Shown piece after piece: positions 1 through 22,266 of a stretch of 64,000 nt of DNA. Made by a program: the position numbers and the translations under genes. A model generated the notes under the pieces. The model had not been told where the DNA came from, did not search any database, and saw nothing but the letters and a program-made list of their open reading frames with translations. The DNA is from Distichodus sexfasciatus (taxonomy: Eukaryota; Chordata; Actinopteri; Characiformes; Distichodontidae): contig JAVGVS010000521.1 in assembly GCA_032718565.1 (NCBI GenBank), positions 178,528-242,527 on the forward strand, in the 5' to 3' direction. Every line of letters starts with the position of its first letter. Position 1 is the first letter of the stretch.

Positions 1-79
1 AGAAGCAGCTGCTGCATCTTTGCCCGACACATGTGTTTATTAACGGAATATTGGAGACTGTAATTTCCGGATCAGAAAG

Positions 80-9903
<9,824 letters not shown>

Positions 9904-10001
9904 GTTGGAATGCATAAAGCTGAGTCAGGCAGCACACAAAATCAAGTTTATTTGTAAAAAACAAGCTTTCAGGGTACAGTCAAGAAGCTTTTTGTACATA
10001 G

Positions 10002-10007
10002 TTTATT
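10002..10007 (-). terminator. Likely polyadenylation signal of the kinesin gene (AATAAA on the minus strand)
   Basis: TTTATT on the plus strand reads AATAAA on the minus strand, about 160 bp after the kinesin stop. A second copy is at 9947-9952. Either site places the kinesin 3' end inside the probable tmc2 3' UTR. Confidence 0.45.
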
Positions 10008-10055
10008 GTTAAATGTTTTCTCTTGCAAGTTTTGTATTTTTTACCATGTAAATAC

Positions 10056-10061
10056 ATTAAA
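10056..10061 (+). terminator. tmc2: Likely polyadenylation signal of tmc2 (ATTAAA)
   Basis: ATTAAA lies about 150 bp after the tmc2 stop codon. No AATAAA lies closer to the stop. Confidence 0.5.
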
Positions 10062-10167
10062 AGAGACTGAAACTACTGCATTTGTGTTTATATGAGATAT
10101 ATTTTATATATAATAAATTAGCATAATCAATTAAGTCTATGAACAAGCAATTTTAGGTACGATCCAT

Positions 10168-13100
10168 TCAGACGTCTTCCTCCTCCACGGGCTGTCCTGT
10201 CTTCAGTTTCAAAATCATCTAGAAAGTGAGCAAGGAAAAGGAGAAAAGACAATTTTTCTAGTGCTGCTTTGTCGTGAGATTTTACGGTTGTAATATCGTT
10301 TGGAGTCTCATAAGCATAAGATGGTTTTACTTGCTAACATTAATTAACAGTGATTAAGGTCAGACCTCCTTGAGCTGGGCAACTTCCTTGCTGTCCAGGT
10401 TCCTCTGTGCATGGTTGGTGATGGCCTTAACCCGAGAGGCGTATCTGCATTAGCAAACATTCATTCAGACAGAACAAACTCCTGCCTGCTAATATATGAA
10501 AACCTACTGGTGTTTGTCACACGACTGCTTTGATGCTCCAAACTGAAATCAGATGCATCCACACCACTGGGGGGCAGTACTAAGTTTGAGAGTGGTGTGA
10601 TGTGGGCTGGCAAGGAAATTGGTAAGTTGGAAAATTACTGTTTATCAGAAACACAGGTCACTTTTTTGCTGTGTTTAGTTTCTCCTTTGTGTCGTGAAGT
10701 GGGATTTGTCTCAGATACAGAAATTAGCATAGCTAGCTACCATGCTGTAGCTGTTCGCTGCTTTACAAGGACTAGCAATTAGCCAGCTGCAGCAGATGAG
10801 TAGAACATGAATTTATCTTGCCTTCCTCACTTTATCAGTTTAACTTCTCGAGCATTCGCTAGGCTAACAAGCAGTCTAAAAAAGAGACTGTTAGCAGTAG
10901 CATGGTGAGAACAGGTTGGTGCATCATTGACTTCAATCCCAATAGAAGTGTGACTGCATTCTGTGCTTTCTCACATGAGGGAGGTAAGGGTCTCGTCCAG
11001 GTTACAGTCGGAAGGGGAGATGTTAAGGAACATGAGGGTTTTTGCGTTGCCTCCCAGAGAGTCCTGCATGAGCTGGGTCAGCTTGTTGTTCCGGTAGGGG
11101 ACGTGAGCTTGCTCCATCGCCAGAGCCGAGATCACATCACCCAGAGCACTCAGAGATTTATTTATAGAGTTAGCCTCCTGCAAACAGAAAAATGTATGTC
11201 TTGTTGAGAACCTTCAGCCATGTTAAAAGGTACCAGTTAGAACTCAGTACTGCTATTTAATATCATCTAGCAAAACAAGGTGAAACACTGGAGTGACGCT
11301 AACCCAACCTTGAGCTGACCATCCCTGGCTCCGGTTTTTGCCGCTCTCTCGCTGCCCGCTAGGTCGACCAGGTTGAGTTTCCCAAAGCTGACGCTGCCAT
11401 TGGTGAGGCTGCGGCTCTCCAGCATGATGGTGAATATGAGGTGGGAACGGGAACTCTCTACATTCATCTCTGTGGAAGAACAGAGCACAACACAATCCAA
11501 CACAGTGAGGGCACAACAGTCAACACAGTGGAAGTAGTACGGTTGAGGTACCAGACAAAAGAGGTATCGCGCATCGTACTCGTAGCTGCAATGCGACGGT
11601 TGGCACATCCCTGCTCAAAGAGGGCAAAGAGCTCTCCAGCACTAGCCGCATCCTTTGTCTCTGCTCCCTGGGCAAACACAAGCCCCTTTTTGTCCTTCTT
11701 AATTTCGATCCGGTTGGACATAGCCTCAGACGGACTCACAAAGAGGTCCTGTAGGCGGTCATTATAAAGCTCCAACATGGAGGCTGAGACCTAGGGTGAG
11801 AATGGGGAATATCCCATCAAAAGTTCCTTATTTTCTTAAAATAATCAGAATTGCATGCCAGACCAAAGTGAACACCAACACACCCTGAACTCAAATTTTG
11901 TCTCGTTCTCCTGGATGATTTCGAAGACCTTGGTGAAGGTTCTGGGGATAATTCCCGGGTTTTTAAGCTCTCTGTCACCCAGCATGGTGAAGGTTTTCCC
12001 AGAGCCCGTCTGACCATAGGCAAAGATGCACACATTGAAGCCATCAATTGCAGACTGGATTAACCTGAATAAAAAATACATGTCAGGTCTAAACCTTTTG
12101 AATAAACATGCTAGCAGCTTTCAGATACGTTGTAGGTTCTGTCAACTCACCTGCTAGACTCCTGAAACACCTCCTCCTGAGTGCTCTCTGAAGTGAAAAT
12201 TCGGTCAAACTGAAACTCTCTAGGCCCTCGTGCCGTTTCCAGAATGACTGAGTAGTCGTCCAAACACGAGACAATCATGCTGCCGCCCTTAGCCATTTCT
12301 GCCCGAGTCTGAGGTCGTATACGACAGAAGACTCGGATTTTACCTGTTGAATTGAAATATGGAGAAGACAACCTCAAAATGAGAGGTTCTGCAAACTTCA
12401 GACAGTCGTATTATCTAGTGGACACTGGTTGAGCAAGTAAAGGGGTCTGTTTACCTTTCATGTCCTCCACCATGTTGTAATACTTTTTCCTCAGTATCCG
12501 CTCAGCCGTGTAGTTCTCTATCATCTTCTTGTTCTCCTCTTTGAGCTGCTTCAGCTGGGGAACATGTAGAGGATCTTTTAGCATCTTCCCCCATCTCTAT
12601 GTCCCCAACCTGGCAGTTGTTTAGAGGTATTACCATCTTAATTTCTGACCTCAGCTTGTAGGAGCAGCAGCTGCTGACCGACGCTCTTCCCGGCCTCATT
12701 GTTCAGGAATTCGCTCTTCTTGAACTGATCCTCGAAGGCCTGAGGGTTTAGACCGAATTACAGCATCGAACATAGAACGTTGACACGTTAAAATTCTCCC
12801 ATACGATCACCAAAACAACAAAATCTGGCATATTAATACTACTGCATGATTATATACTAAATAATATAGAATAAAGAATCTAAAAACTCTAATAAATACA
12901 TAAATAAATGATGTATACATCCTCACTTTGACACTTTCATTCAGAGATGCCAAATCATTCTCGTTGATAGGACCTAAGAAAAACAATATTAATGGTATTA
13001 ATAAAAATAATCAACATCACCATAGCCATCATCATCATCATCCAGCTCCAGACTGCACCTTTAATGGTGGGCGTGGCTCCTGCTCTGATGCACTCCAGCG

Positions 13101-16100
13101 CCACCTGTATGACCTCATGCTTTTGCAGCCGTGCCTCAGACACCTGGTTGGCCTCGCCATCACCTGATTGGCTCGTCCTTTTAGGTCACATGACTGTCAA
13201 TCTGCTATGACTTTGTAAAACAAATTTCTACGTAATTAACGTAAGCGATTAATGTTTTTATTACCCCTGTGGTTTGGGCTCCGTGCCTCCCGCATCAGTG
13301 AGGTTCTCCCGGGCCTCGGTCAGGACTTTGTGGTTGTCCTCCAGCATCTGGTCAAACTGTTGCTTTGCTTCAGTCACCTCCTTGTAGACAAGGTGAGCCT
13401 GGTGAACAAACACAGTTGTAACACAGTTATACATAGTTATGAAGACCAGGCTGTTCACTCAATTTCTACTTTCTACTTCTACTTTTACTCAAGGTTCTAA
13501 CATTTTACTTTCTTTGTGTGAATCCTTTACTTTTACTTTGTCTTTGTCACTACGAATTGGTGATTTTCCATAAATCTTAAAATAAGAAATATTAAGTTTT
13601 TGCAGCCATATGTTTATGAAGAGGACAGCCAACTCAGGAATTTATGGTTGTCTTCTAATCAGAAACCACTAACTTAATATTGTTGATCTTGGTCTGATCT
13701 AAGAACTGAACTTTGGGGTGATTTAGTCTGAGTTTTCTTCTCACCTGTCGTACTATAGCTGCAAGGAGATGAGCGTATGCTGATTGTAGAATGGAACCCG
13801 GCTCCCCTCCTTCCATCAGCACTGAAATCTCCCTTTCCCTCTTACACAGACTGTCTCTTAGAACCTCCAGACAAGCTTGAGCACCTTGTAATGGCTCATC
13901 TCCATCACTGCAGTCCTGTAGAGCAGTAAAGAGCAGTAATGAAGTATTAAATATTTTGCTCAAGGCACCTGGAATGGTCCTGCAAGTTTGGATTAAACAT
14001 TCTAGAGCCCGGAGGGGACACAACCTTTTCTCCAGGAGTTTCTTCAGATTCTTTGGCTTGCTGAGAGGACAATAGCATCTCCTGCACCAGGCCCACCTCC
14101 GCCCTTGCCATCTGCAGCTCCTGTAGAGCTAATGCACATCTGAGGTGGTCAGACTGCATTTTTAGGGTTCAAAAATTCTTTTTTGTGAGGAGGCTTTTCC
14201 ATATCTTATGACATGGATCATGGACGTTCCATGCAAGTCTTTTGAGAAATGTGGTGCCTCACTAATGCCTGGAATCAAATCAACATAGTGGTACCTACTT
14301 GTTGCCTGGTGGTTTTGTAGCAGGTCCAAACGGGAGGAGAAGAGCTCCATCATCTTGTTCTATAAAAGAGGAGGAAAGATTTTTACTGACATAGTTTGCC
14401 TTTAAATTTTTTGATCACTCTCACTTGCAAGAATGTTTAAGTGTGTTGAGCTTAGCATGTTTAGAAAAACTCCACCTCTTTCTGTCAACTCGTATCCCGC
14501 ACTCTCATTGGCCGTAGCTCACCAGTGACTGGCCTAGATATTTAGCAGGCTAGATATTGGGCCAGAGTTGGGTACTAGTTAGTCCCTATTGTTGATCATC
14601 AATCAAACGTGGAGCATACACAAGGCTGTTTTGTCGTGGATAGTGATGAACAAGGCTGGTAGTAAGTGATGGAACTGTGTGCTTGTGTGTCACCTTTTCT
14701 TTATCCCAGGCTGCAGAGTTCTGCATGTTCTTCTCCTGCAGGTTCCTCTGCTCTTCTTGTAGTCTCTCGTTAACTCTGTGCAAACTCTAGAAAATAATTA
14801 CAGAGACAGTCTCTCTGGGATTAAAGGTCTTTGTTATGGGTTCAATTGTAGTCATGGTGGAGATACTATAGGATAGAGCCAGATTCAAATCCACATTTTT
14901 GGAGGTTGTAGATGAGTTTCCAATGCTAGCTTTTTTTGGCTAAACCATTTGTTTAAACTCACGCTAATCTTCTCATCAGCTAAGACATTCCTCCGCTCCA
15001 CCTTCTCCTGGTAGATGTCCAAAACTTTCTTGAGAGCATTCATCTTGTTCTGGTAATGGGTCCTAATGCTGAGCAGTGTTCTTTCCTACTTGGACATAAA
15101 GAGTAATAAATGGTCTAAAGGTGTTAGCAACATTCTGTCCCAAAATACGAACTGTGAACCAATATTTACTGACCTTAGAATAAAAAAGGTCAGAAACTCA
15201 ACGAGTGGCTTATTTCTTTACCTGGTTCTCTCGTGATGCCAGGAGAAAGTTCTCCTCCAGTTCCTGGACCATCTCTAAATGTCTGCTCTTCATAGCTGCC
15301 ATGTCATCAGCTATCTGACCGAGTTGCAAAAACAGAATCATTAAGGATGGATCTGAAGTTTCTTAAATTCAAAACTTGGAACGCTTCAAGATCCAACATG
15401 GCAAACCATCAATTTGGAGCATTTTAAAGCCTCCAGAATTTAGAACATCAAATGACAATCATGCACCATTCTCTCCACTGCCATGCCACCCTCTGGCACC
15501 TGCCCAAACCCTGCCTGGCAGCAAGACAAGATTGATGAAGGGGATCAGGACCAAGGAGAGTGATCACCTGTCCTGGTTTCAGCACCAGGACTGGTGATCA
15601 CTCTCCTTGGTCCTGATCCCCTTCATCAATCTTGCCTGGCAGCAAGACAAGATTGATGAAGGGGATCAGGACCAAGGAGAGTGATCACCTGTCCTGGTTT
15701 CAGCACCACTGTTTTGGACAGTCATCAAGCACGTGGCTACCATGCCCCGCCTACAAGTCCCCAAGGCTGGGACTCAATAATGAGGCAATTAGGTGCAGCA
15801 ATGCTGAGGATAAAAGGAGACCCAGTGCAAAGACATGTGGTCAGCTAAATGGCATGCCACCAGACAACCAGCTACAAGGGCTGACCAATTCCTTACCAAG
15901 CTGTGGACGTGGTTTTCTTTTCCTGGATCCTTTTTTTTTGTTTCTGTCTTACTCTGTCCCAGCAAGGACCAGCGACTAGACTGTGTACCCTCACTGAAGC
16001 CACCTCCACCCGAGACCCTTCACCACATTCCTCTACTCCACTGGCTTTTTCCTTCACTGGCGTAGCAATAAACATGCCCTCTCTGGGCTTATTCTTGAAC

Positions 16101-18489
16101 GATTTTCTGACTTTTGTGCATTCCTTAAGTATAACTGTAATGTAAATAGGTTTAACTAAAGCTTAGTCTTAGTCTGGAATAGATACTTGACCAGGGCTGA
16201 AGTAAGAGAAGGCTCTTTAACAAAACCTTAAACTAAAACTTTAAAAATTAAACCTTTATTGAACTTATCTTTATTTTATATCCTGTAGAACTCTGAAATA
16301 TTTGGGAATTTGTTTATATACATTTGGGTTTTTTTTTACTTAAAATGTTTCAAGATGGTCAATGTCCTGTCACTGCTTGTAATTATGCTGCCTGACCACT
16401 AGAGGTCACCATTTGTTTTCTGTTCATTTTCTTTCCTATTGTCTGGTTTTCCAGTCTCACAGACTGTTACCTCTTAAGGATCCACATTTTGTACAAAAAG
16501 TGCTTCATACTTGGGTAACACAAAGTTTGGCTGAGTCGTAAGGGATGAAAATCTTCATGTCCACCGGTGCCGCATTCTCTCCGTCTCTTATTCCAGTGCT
16601 GCTGGAGGCTTTGTTGAGTTCTATGAATTAAATAATAGATTTTTTAAAAAGATGAACACACTTTACTACTGAACTTTAATACTCTGTTATTTAAAGGATT
16701 ATCTTCCACTCTCTACCTTTGTTTGGATCAGAATGGCGGTCTGAAGTGATCCAGCGCTTAAAGTTTTTCCATTTGACTTGACCTCTCCTCAACCATGATG
16801 TTCCCACTCCTTTACTCACCGCTTTATGTTGAATAGAGATTTGACTCAATTTGTTGCAAAAATATATTTAACAAAATTTTCTGAGTGATTGGGTAATGTT
16901 TGAGTTTTGACTATTTGGAAACTTTGGAAAGACCAGAGCCTTTAGAATGCAAATGACACACAAAAAATTCTCTCTCACCGGCATTCTTCTCCTTGTCCAG
17001 GCGTGTGTTGTGGACGTTGCAGGGCCGGAAGTATCCCGGCTCCTCCCTCAAGTCATGCACAGTCCCTGGCAGCTCCTCTGGCACATGTCTTACCATTAGT
17101 GTCCGAACAGTTCTGGATGAACCTGCAACCTTCTGACTGCCCTGGGTCACCTCAGTGCTATCCCATGCCCCTACAATCAGTGGTGTACAGTAAATTGGAA
17201 TTGAAATACTTAAGTACTATTCATATCAGATACTTTAGTATGTTTACTCAAGTACTTTTACTGGAGTCACTCTCAGTGTTTGCCACCTTTACTTTGACTT
17301 CCTTTGGTGTGATTGGTGAAAGTGAAATTCACTATAAACCACAACTATAGTGGGCCTACGTGGTTAAGAGAGACTTAAGGCATGCACACACCCTGATGAG
17401 CTCACAACAGTAGAACGAGAAGGTGATGAAACATATTTTAGCAAGACGGGATTTATGCAATAGTTACACTCACATTGCTTTGCATCTGGTGTGACTTTGT
17501 GGTTTCGTAACTTCCTTCCCAAGAAGCTCAGAGACGACTGAGCGTTTTCCACTCTGGAGTTTGCATACATTATGAACTGACGGTTTACAAAAAACAGCTG
17601 ATCATAAATGATGAACAAAATCCAGTCAGATCAGAGAGAGATAGATAGAGAAGAGAGAAAACAGAGAAAACAGATAGGCTGAGAGATACAGATACAGAAA
17701 GAGAGAGAACTTCAACCTTCTTGTCTACAGAAAATTGAACTGATATCCGTAATTGTACCTCAGAGGACGTTGCCAATGTCACCCGCAGAAGTTTTACCTG
17801 CAGCTGTACGAGACGTCGGTGAAAGCAGTGAAATGTGGACTAACCAAGAGAAAGGAACTGAACTCATTAAACATTAAAGGGAGAGGGTCAGGTTCCAATG
17901 GGTGTTGGTTTGCAGGACTGGTCAACACAAGCTACTAGATGCCATCAGGTTTCCATTGTGTTAGACACAGATTGTACACTAAGGATCGGAACTGACTCCA
18001 CAGTCATGTAGCGGTTCTCCAAGTGGCATCATGAAATAAGCTCAAATTTTAGACTTAATGCTCAAATAATTTGTATTTCTTCCTTGGAATTGGGAATCCA
18101 GAAAATCTGGAATCGACCCAACAACTGTAACTGGAATTGGTGTTGAAAGAGTACTAGCTAAAATCTTGTATGCTAGCAAATTTTATAAAGATGTTGGATT
18201 CCAATGCTCCCTTCTGGTCATTCCTGAGAAATTACTCATTGTCTCAAACCACAGCGCCTTCTACAGGCAGCAGAAGGAAGGACTGTCATGTGATAGGAGA
18301 AGATATGTAGATCTCGAGGGAATCCCAAGCTCAGATTTGAACAACAGGGCTTGTGTTCACCATCACAATCCTGACCTTTATGAGTCAGTCAACTTAAAAA
18401 AATCTTAGAGTCTTACAAACTCACTTCCTTCATTTTTTCCATCTTAGAAACTTTTTTCTCTGTTGCTTTGTTGATGGTCACGGATTGAT
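10168..18489 (-). CDS. C-terminal-motor kinesin-14, KCBP / kinesin-C type; 5' end unresolved
   Basis: Minus-end microtubule motor (family knowledge). Exons, 5' to 3': 18489-18425, 17803-17759, 17576-17474, 17170-16979, 16821-16717, 16620-16511, 15314-15222, 15085-14963, 14786-14694, 14359-14295, 14139-14025, 13915-13745, 13398-13265, 13177-13059, 12973-12927, 12739-12650, 12554-12455, 12343-12151, 12064-11884, 11790-11580, 11469-11309, 11177-10975, 10444-10366, 10218-10168. All junctions keep phase, giving about 949 codons. The first ~590 residues are mostly coiled-coil-like. The neck [20 protein letters not shown] leads into the motor, with P-loop [14 protein letters not shown], switch I NVESSRSH and switch [10 protein letters not shown]. 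After YASRVK comes a short helix, [14 protein letters not shown], and an acidic end, VEEEDV. Plant KCBP has the same neck and a calmodulin-binding helix at that position. No MyTH4-FERM module is visible. The 18489 exon starts in mid-codon, so an upstream start exon is missing. The acceptor at 13177 (TAAAAG) is weak. Confidence 0.85.
13462..13545. repeat. Ctactttt-acttctactt-type simple repeat in a kinesin intron
   Basis: Irregular repeats of ctacttt and acttttact lie in the intron between the exons at 13398 and 13745. A related acttaagtact/actcaagtact element occurs in another intron of this gene near 17200-17300. Confidence 0.5.
15513..15708. repeat. 75-bp direct duplication separated by an inverted copy (42-bp perfect palindrome arms)
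   Basis: The 75 bp at 15513-15587 is repeated exactly at 15634-15708. Between the copies, 15593-15634 is the exact reverse complement of 15527-15568 and of 15648-15689. The order is forward, inverted, forward, with a 24-nt loop on the left and a 13-nt loop on the right. It lies in the kinesin intron between the exons at 15314 and 16511. The short open frames across it are unsupported as genes. Confidence 0.95.
17165..17300. repeat. Teleost-type interspersed fragment (acttaagtact / actcaagtacttttact)
   Basis: The text cagtggtgtacagtaaattgg followed by acttaagtact and actcaagtacttttact resembles a dispersed sequence common in fish genomes (recognition, not a search). It lies just outside the acceptor of the kinesin exon at 17170. 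Confidence 0.4.
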
Positions 18490-21400
18490 CTGAAACCAAA
18501 AATATTATGTAGGTGAATATGGTGTGAGATTTTAGCTGAAATGTTTCCACAGTTTGTAGCAGGTTGTTTTTCCTAGCGAAAGTGTGAACTGACAGTTCAT
18601 GAGATCAAGTCGATCAGGACCAGCTGGTTTTCTGCAAATGATAATCTTAATATGTGATTGCAGATGCGAGTTCTGGCTTCAGAAATGTACCTCACTGTGA
18701 GTGAAAAAACTAGACCTCATATGTTGACCAATTACAAACAGAGATTGGCAATTTGGCAAATGGAGTTTGAAATTACAGCTAGCAAAGCTAGCTTCCAGTG
18801 TAAAGTCACTGTTAGACAACGGCAATGCTAATGCAGATAAGAGTTCTTTGTGAGTCTGTTGGAACAGTGTGTCTCATTTCCAAAGATAATGTCTAAAAAA
18901 TGTACACATTTTGCCAGAAAAACTGATTTGATCTGCTGGAGGAAGAAAGATTTTGGCAAGTCAGTGAAGTTTTAAATGTTTTTCATCCATGATGCTTAGT
19001 GTTCCGATAAGCAGATAAAATGACAGACACACCCCAGGCATGTCATAAAAAACATCCGTCATATTTTGGATGATGAAGTAACTGCTGTGGCATTGACTGG
19101 TAGCCAATTATTACACCATTACACAATATTGTCTCAAGAACTCTCAATTAAATGAAAAATAAAAACTCGTATCATGCGAGAAGAATTCTGAGAGAGGAAC
19201 TGCGCCAAACAAATTAGTTTCAGATGGTGCGGAAATAAAGTGCCTTCAGCAAAATTCCAAACAGGGCCTTAAACTACAAACCAACCTTCTCCTTTTCTGA
19301 AAAAAGCTTCATTTTAGAGGGGACAAAAGACTTTGTGGAATGCAAGAAATTGCCTTTTAAAGGTATTCTTTAAAACATTGGCTGCACACTTTTATGGTAA
19401 CTTGTTTTTCCAAAGTTCTCCGGAACTTGTTTTTCCAGAGATTATTAAACATAATCAATTAGCAGAAAATATTAGGTGTCTTCATTAAATCTCAGCTCAT
19501 TTCAGAACATCAATGTCTCAAAAAATCAATCAAATAATTTGCTGATCAATAATCAATATTGCAATATTTTATGACATCCCTGGCACTAAGTTGCTTATTT
19601 ATTTGAACTGAGGTAATCAGTGCTATGGCAACCAAACACTGAGCATGAGTTCAATTCTCAGTTCCTTTTTAAAGCTACCCAACATATCTAACAATAGCAA
19701 TTATGACTGCAAACAGGGCAACTGGTTTTAGAAGTCTGACGTCTAGATGTGCATGCTATTTTGGTTTTCAATCACCCAGCTCTGAGAATCTCTCAAACTT
19801 GGTTAATGTGTCAGAGTTTGTGTGACTAACGATGAACAAATATTATAATTAACCTGATGATAACTTGACTTTCTTTATAGCATCTTATTACTTTCTTAAT
19901 CTGATTAGTTACATGATTGGTAATGTTCTTTTCACTGAGATGTAGCATCATCTACATCTAAGTCTACCTTGGCGTGGGAACTTTTAAACTTTTAAAGATG
20001 TTTGTAAGTATCCTAGTTTTTCACTGGGTAGAATTGTTCAGGTGATTAATAACACATTTTGATTCAATGTTATCCACAAACCAAATCAATTTAAAGATCT
20101 TGAGAAAGATTCATCTGGGCAGCTATTGCTACATCATTGCCATAATATTTGCAAAATGTTTGCACTGCATCTACCATTTGCACAACCGTTAAACATGTAT
20201 ATATTACTGGTCACTTTTTAACTAACTATATCTGCACAAATTATTGAAAATTATTGCACAGAATGGTCCTCCAATGCTGCTGTAATATCTGTACAAACTT
20301 AAATTTCAGTCAGACTTTTTAAGAATACACTTCTATTAATAGACTGGATATCAAAATCTTTCATATTGAAAACTGTCAGTCAATTTCTGCTTCTAGCTTA
20401 AAATGTATATTTTGTGTCCTATTTATTTATATATTGTTTATTGCATGTGCCCTATCTGTTCTTTGTTCTCTATTTCTTGTTGCACTGTGTAAACTGGAGG
20501 CACGTCTTCTCGGCTCTCTGTATATCTGTACAAAATATAGAAGAGATGACATTAAAGTTTACTTTGACTTTGATTTTGAAGTTGCTGATGGCACCTTGAA
20601 AGAATTTTGTTTCTACTGTGACCTGAATTGCTGAAACAGATTAGTAGGTGAACTGTGTCATTTTTTTTTAAAAGTACGACTGAAATGTTATTACAGGTTT
20701 TGCTCGGTCCTGTTCAAAGGCATGGGCCAGTCAGAACATTCCCCAGATAGGACGGTACATCCGCTGAGACATGCCGACACGCCCAAGCCTTGTCTGCTCA
20801 AAAGTCTGCACCCAAAACATTGTGTGTACAGAAAGTTGAGGTACCTAAGAGGTTCATATTTTAAGAATAAAGGAGCGGGTTAACAAGTGGGCCTCAAAAG
20901 GTTAAAATGGGGAGGCGTTCTTGCTTAAATCACTTGTGCACTTAAAGTAGAAGGGTGTTAAAAGCCACTGAGTTATTACAACTTACATCATTGTTCATTT
21001 TTCTTTTCTTTAAGAAAATAAATTGTAATTTGAATAAAGAATTGGCCCAAAGTTAAGAGTAAGCCACTGAAACACTTTAATGTTAACATCGAAGGGACAG
21101 CAAGGATTCTGAAGGGAATTTTTGAGTTTTTGAACTTGCAACATGGATTCACAACAACTTTTGTTTGTTTGTTTGTTTTTTATTTACTTTTTTATTTTAG
21201 AGATTCAGGGAAACTTTACAATATTTTAAGTGTTAAATGGAAACCAATGAACGAACGGTTGTGAAATGTAAGTAAATGTGAATTTGAGTTGCATCACTTT
21301 AACAATAAGCCCGTATTCATACGGAGATGCGAAGATACGACCAAATCTGTACTACCGTGAACACACCCAACACCCTCAGATCGTCAGTTTTATCTCATTT

Positions 21401-21590
21401 TCTCAACAAAATCTCTCATTTTAATCTTCGACCATGCTGATGAGTTGTCAAAAGGCGTTAGTAGGTTGAATTCCTGTTTGACTCGTAAGGAAGCTTGCAG
21501 TGTTGTGTGAATGTGGGTGTGGTGGGTAAAGGCTGCGCAGAAACCCAAAAAATTCGGACAGCCCAGAAAAACTCGTCACACCTGCTGCGT
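18490..21590. other. Gene-poor interval between the kinesin gene and annexin A1 copy 1
   Basis: I find no coding exon with good splice sites on either strand here. The missing first exon of the kinesin gene should lie in this interval. The only recognisable element is the 460-bp repeat arm at 20122-20580. The rest is AT-rich unique-looking sequence. Confidence 0.6.
20122..20580. repeat. Interspersed repeat, left copy of an inverted pair flanking anxa1 copy 1
   Basis: This stretch is the reverse complement, with scattered substitutions and small indels, of 27790-28249. Shared landmarks include gctattgctac, tttgcacaaccgttaaacat, cttctattaatagactggat and, at the outer end, acattaaagtttactttgac. 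The last landmark, read on the other strand as caaagtaaactttattgtca, is a frequent end of fish dispersed repeats (recognition). It is probably a non-autonomous element. No coding capacity is visible. Confidence 0.85.
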
Positions 21591-21593
21591 CAT

Positions 21594-21656
21594 TATATAA
21601 ACCGTGAACGCCCCGGCGCGCTCCCGAGTCTCCGCCGTCACCCAGAGCCCGTCTCG
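21594..21656 (+). promoter_or_regulatory. anxa1: Core promoter and non-coding exon 1 of anxa1 copy 1
   Basis: TATATAAA at 21594-21601 is followed by a GC-rich leader that ends at 21656 before a GTAAGT donor. The leader reads tctccgccgtcac near 21630, matching tctccgctgtcac in the leader of the second annexin gene, so both copies kept the promoter architecture. The sequence gcgtcattatataa places a CRE/AP-1-half-like element directly upstream of TATA. The transcription start is inferred to be about 21625. Confidence 0.7.
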
Positions 21657-22266
21657 GTAAGTGGAGCTGCTCGGATTTATTTTAGGTTATTTCTTTTGGA
21701 TGTTCCTTCTGCTTTCCACCCTCCACAATTATTTTCTGCAAATATCTGAGTATGTAAAACAAAGAGACAAAAAAAATAATCTAGTTGTGGACATAAACAT
21801 TTGCGCAGCATTTACGCAGCACAGCTTGATTTCCTGACTTAATGAAATATTTATAAATTCCTGTTATAGCTATTAGCCAATTCTAGAAAAGGATAACAAT
21901 GATTATTACATATATATACATACTCATTAACAAGGGTGTTTCAAACTAGATCCACAATTGCAAAACTTTTTTTACGTGTTATGAAATTGCAAATTGACTT
22001 TTTAAAAATTACATTACGAAACTGCAGCTTGATTTTTATTTTTTACATAATGTCAGGAAATTGCATCTTGCAGTGAAAGTTGACGTTGGATGCGATGACA
22101 AGTTGTCCATTAGTACTGTTGTAGTGAGGCTCGACTCTGCAAGAATGCGTGAAAAACGTCGCCCTCTTTATTATCTCACATTGTTATCAACTCCAAAAGC
22201 CGTGTGTGTTTCCTGAGTGTGTGACAGTAAAAGTTGTTGGTGTTTCTTTGCGCAGATCCGACAAAC

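Noticed and set aside
15376..15979. Plus-strand open frames of 73-115 residues with a repeated peptide
   Set aside because: The repeated peptide reflects the 75-bp DNA duplication. They lie in an intron of the minus-strand kinesin gene and show no family resemblance.
20941..21000. Minus-strand ATG AAC AAT GAT followed by GTAAGT as the first kinesin exon
   Set aside because: It would end in phase 0, but the next exon (18489) needs one preceding base; joining them meets a stop after a few codons.
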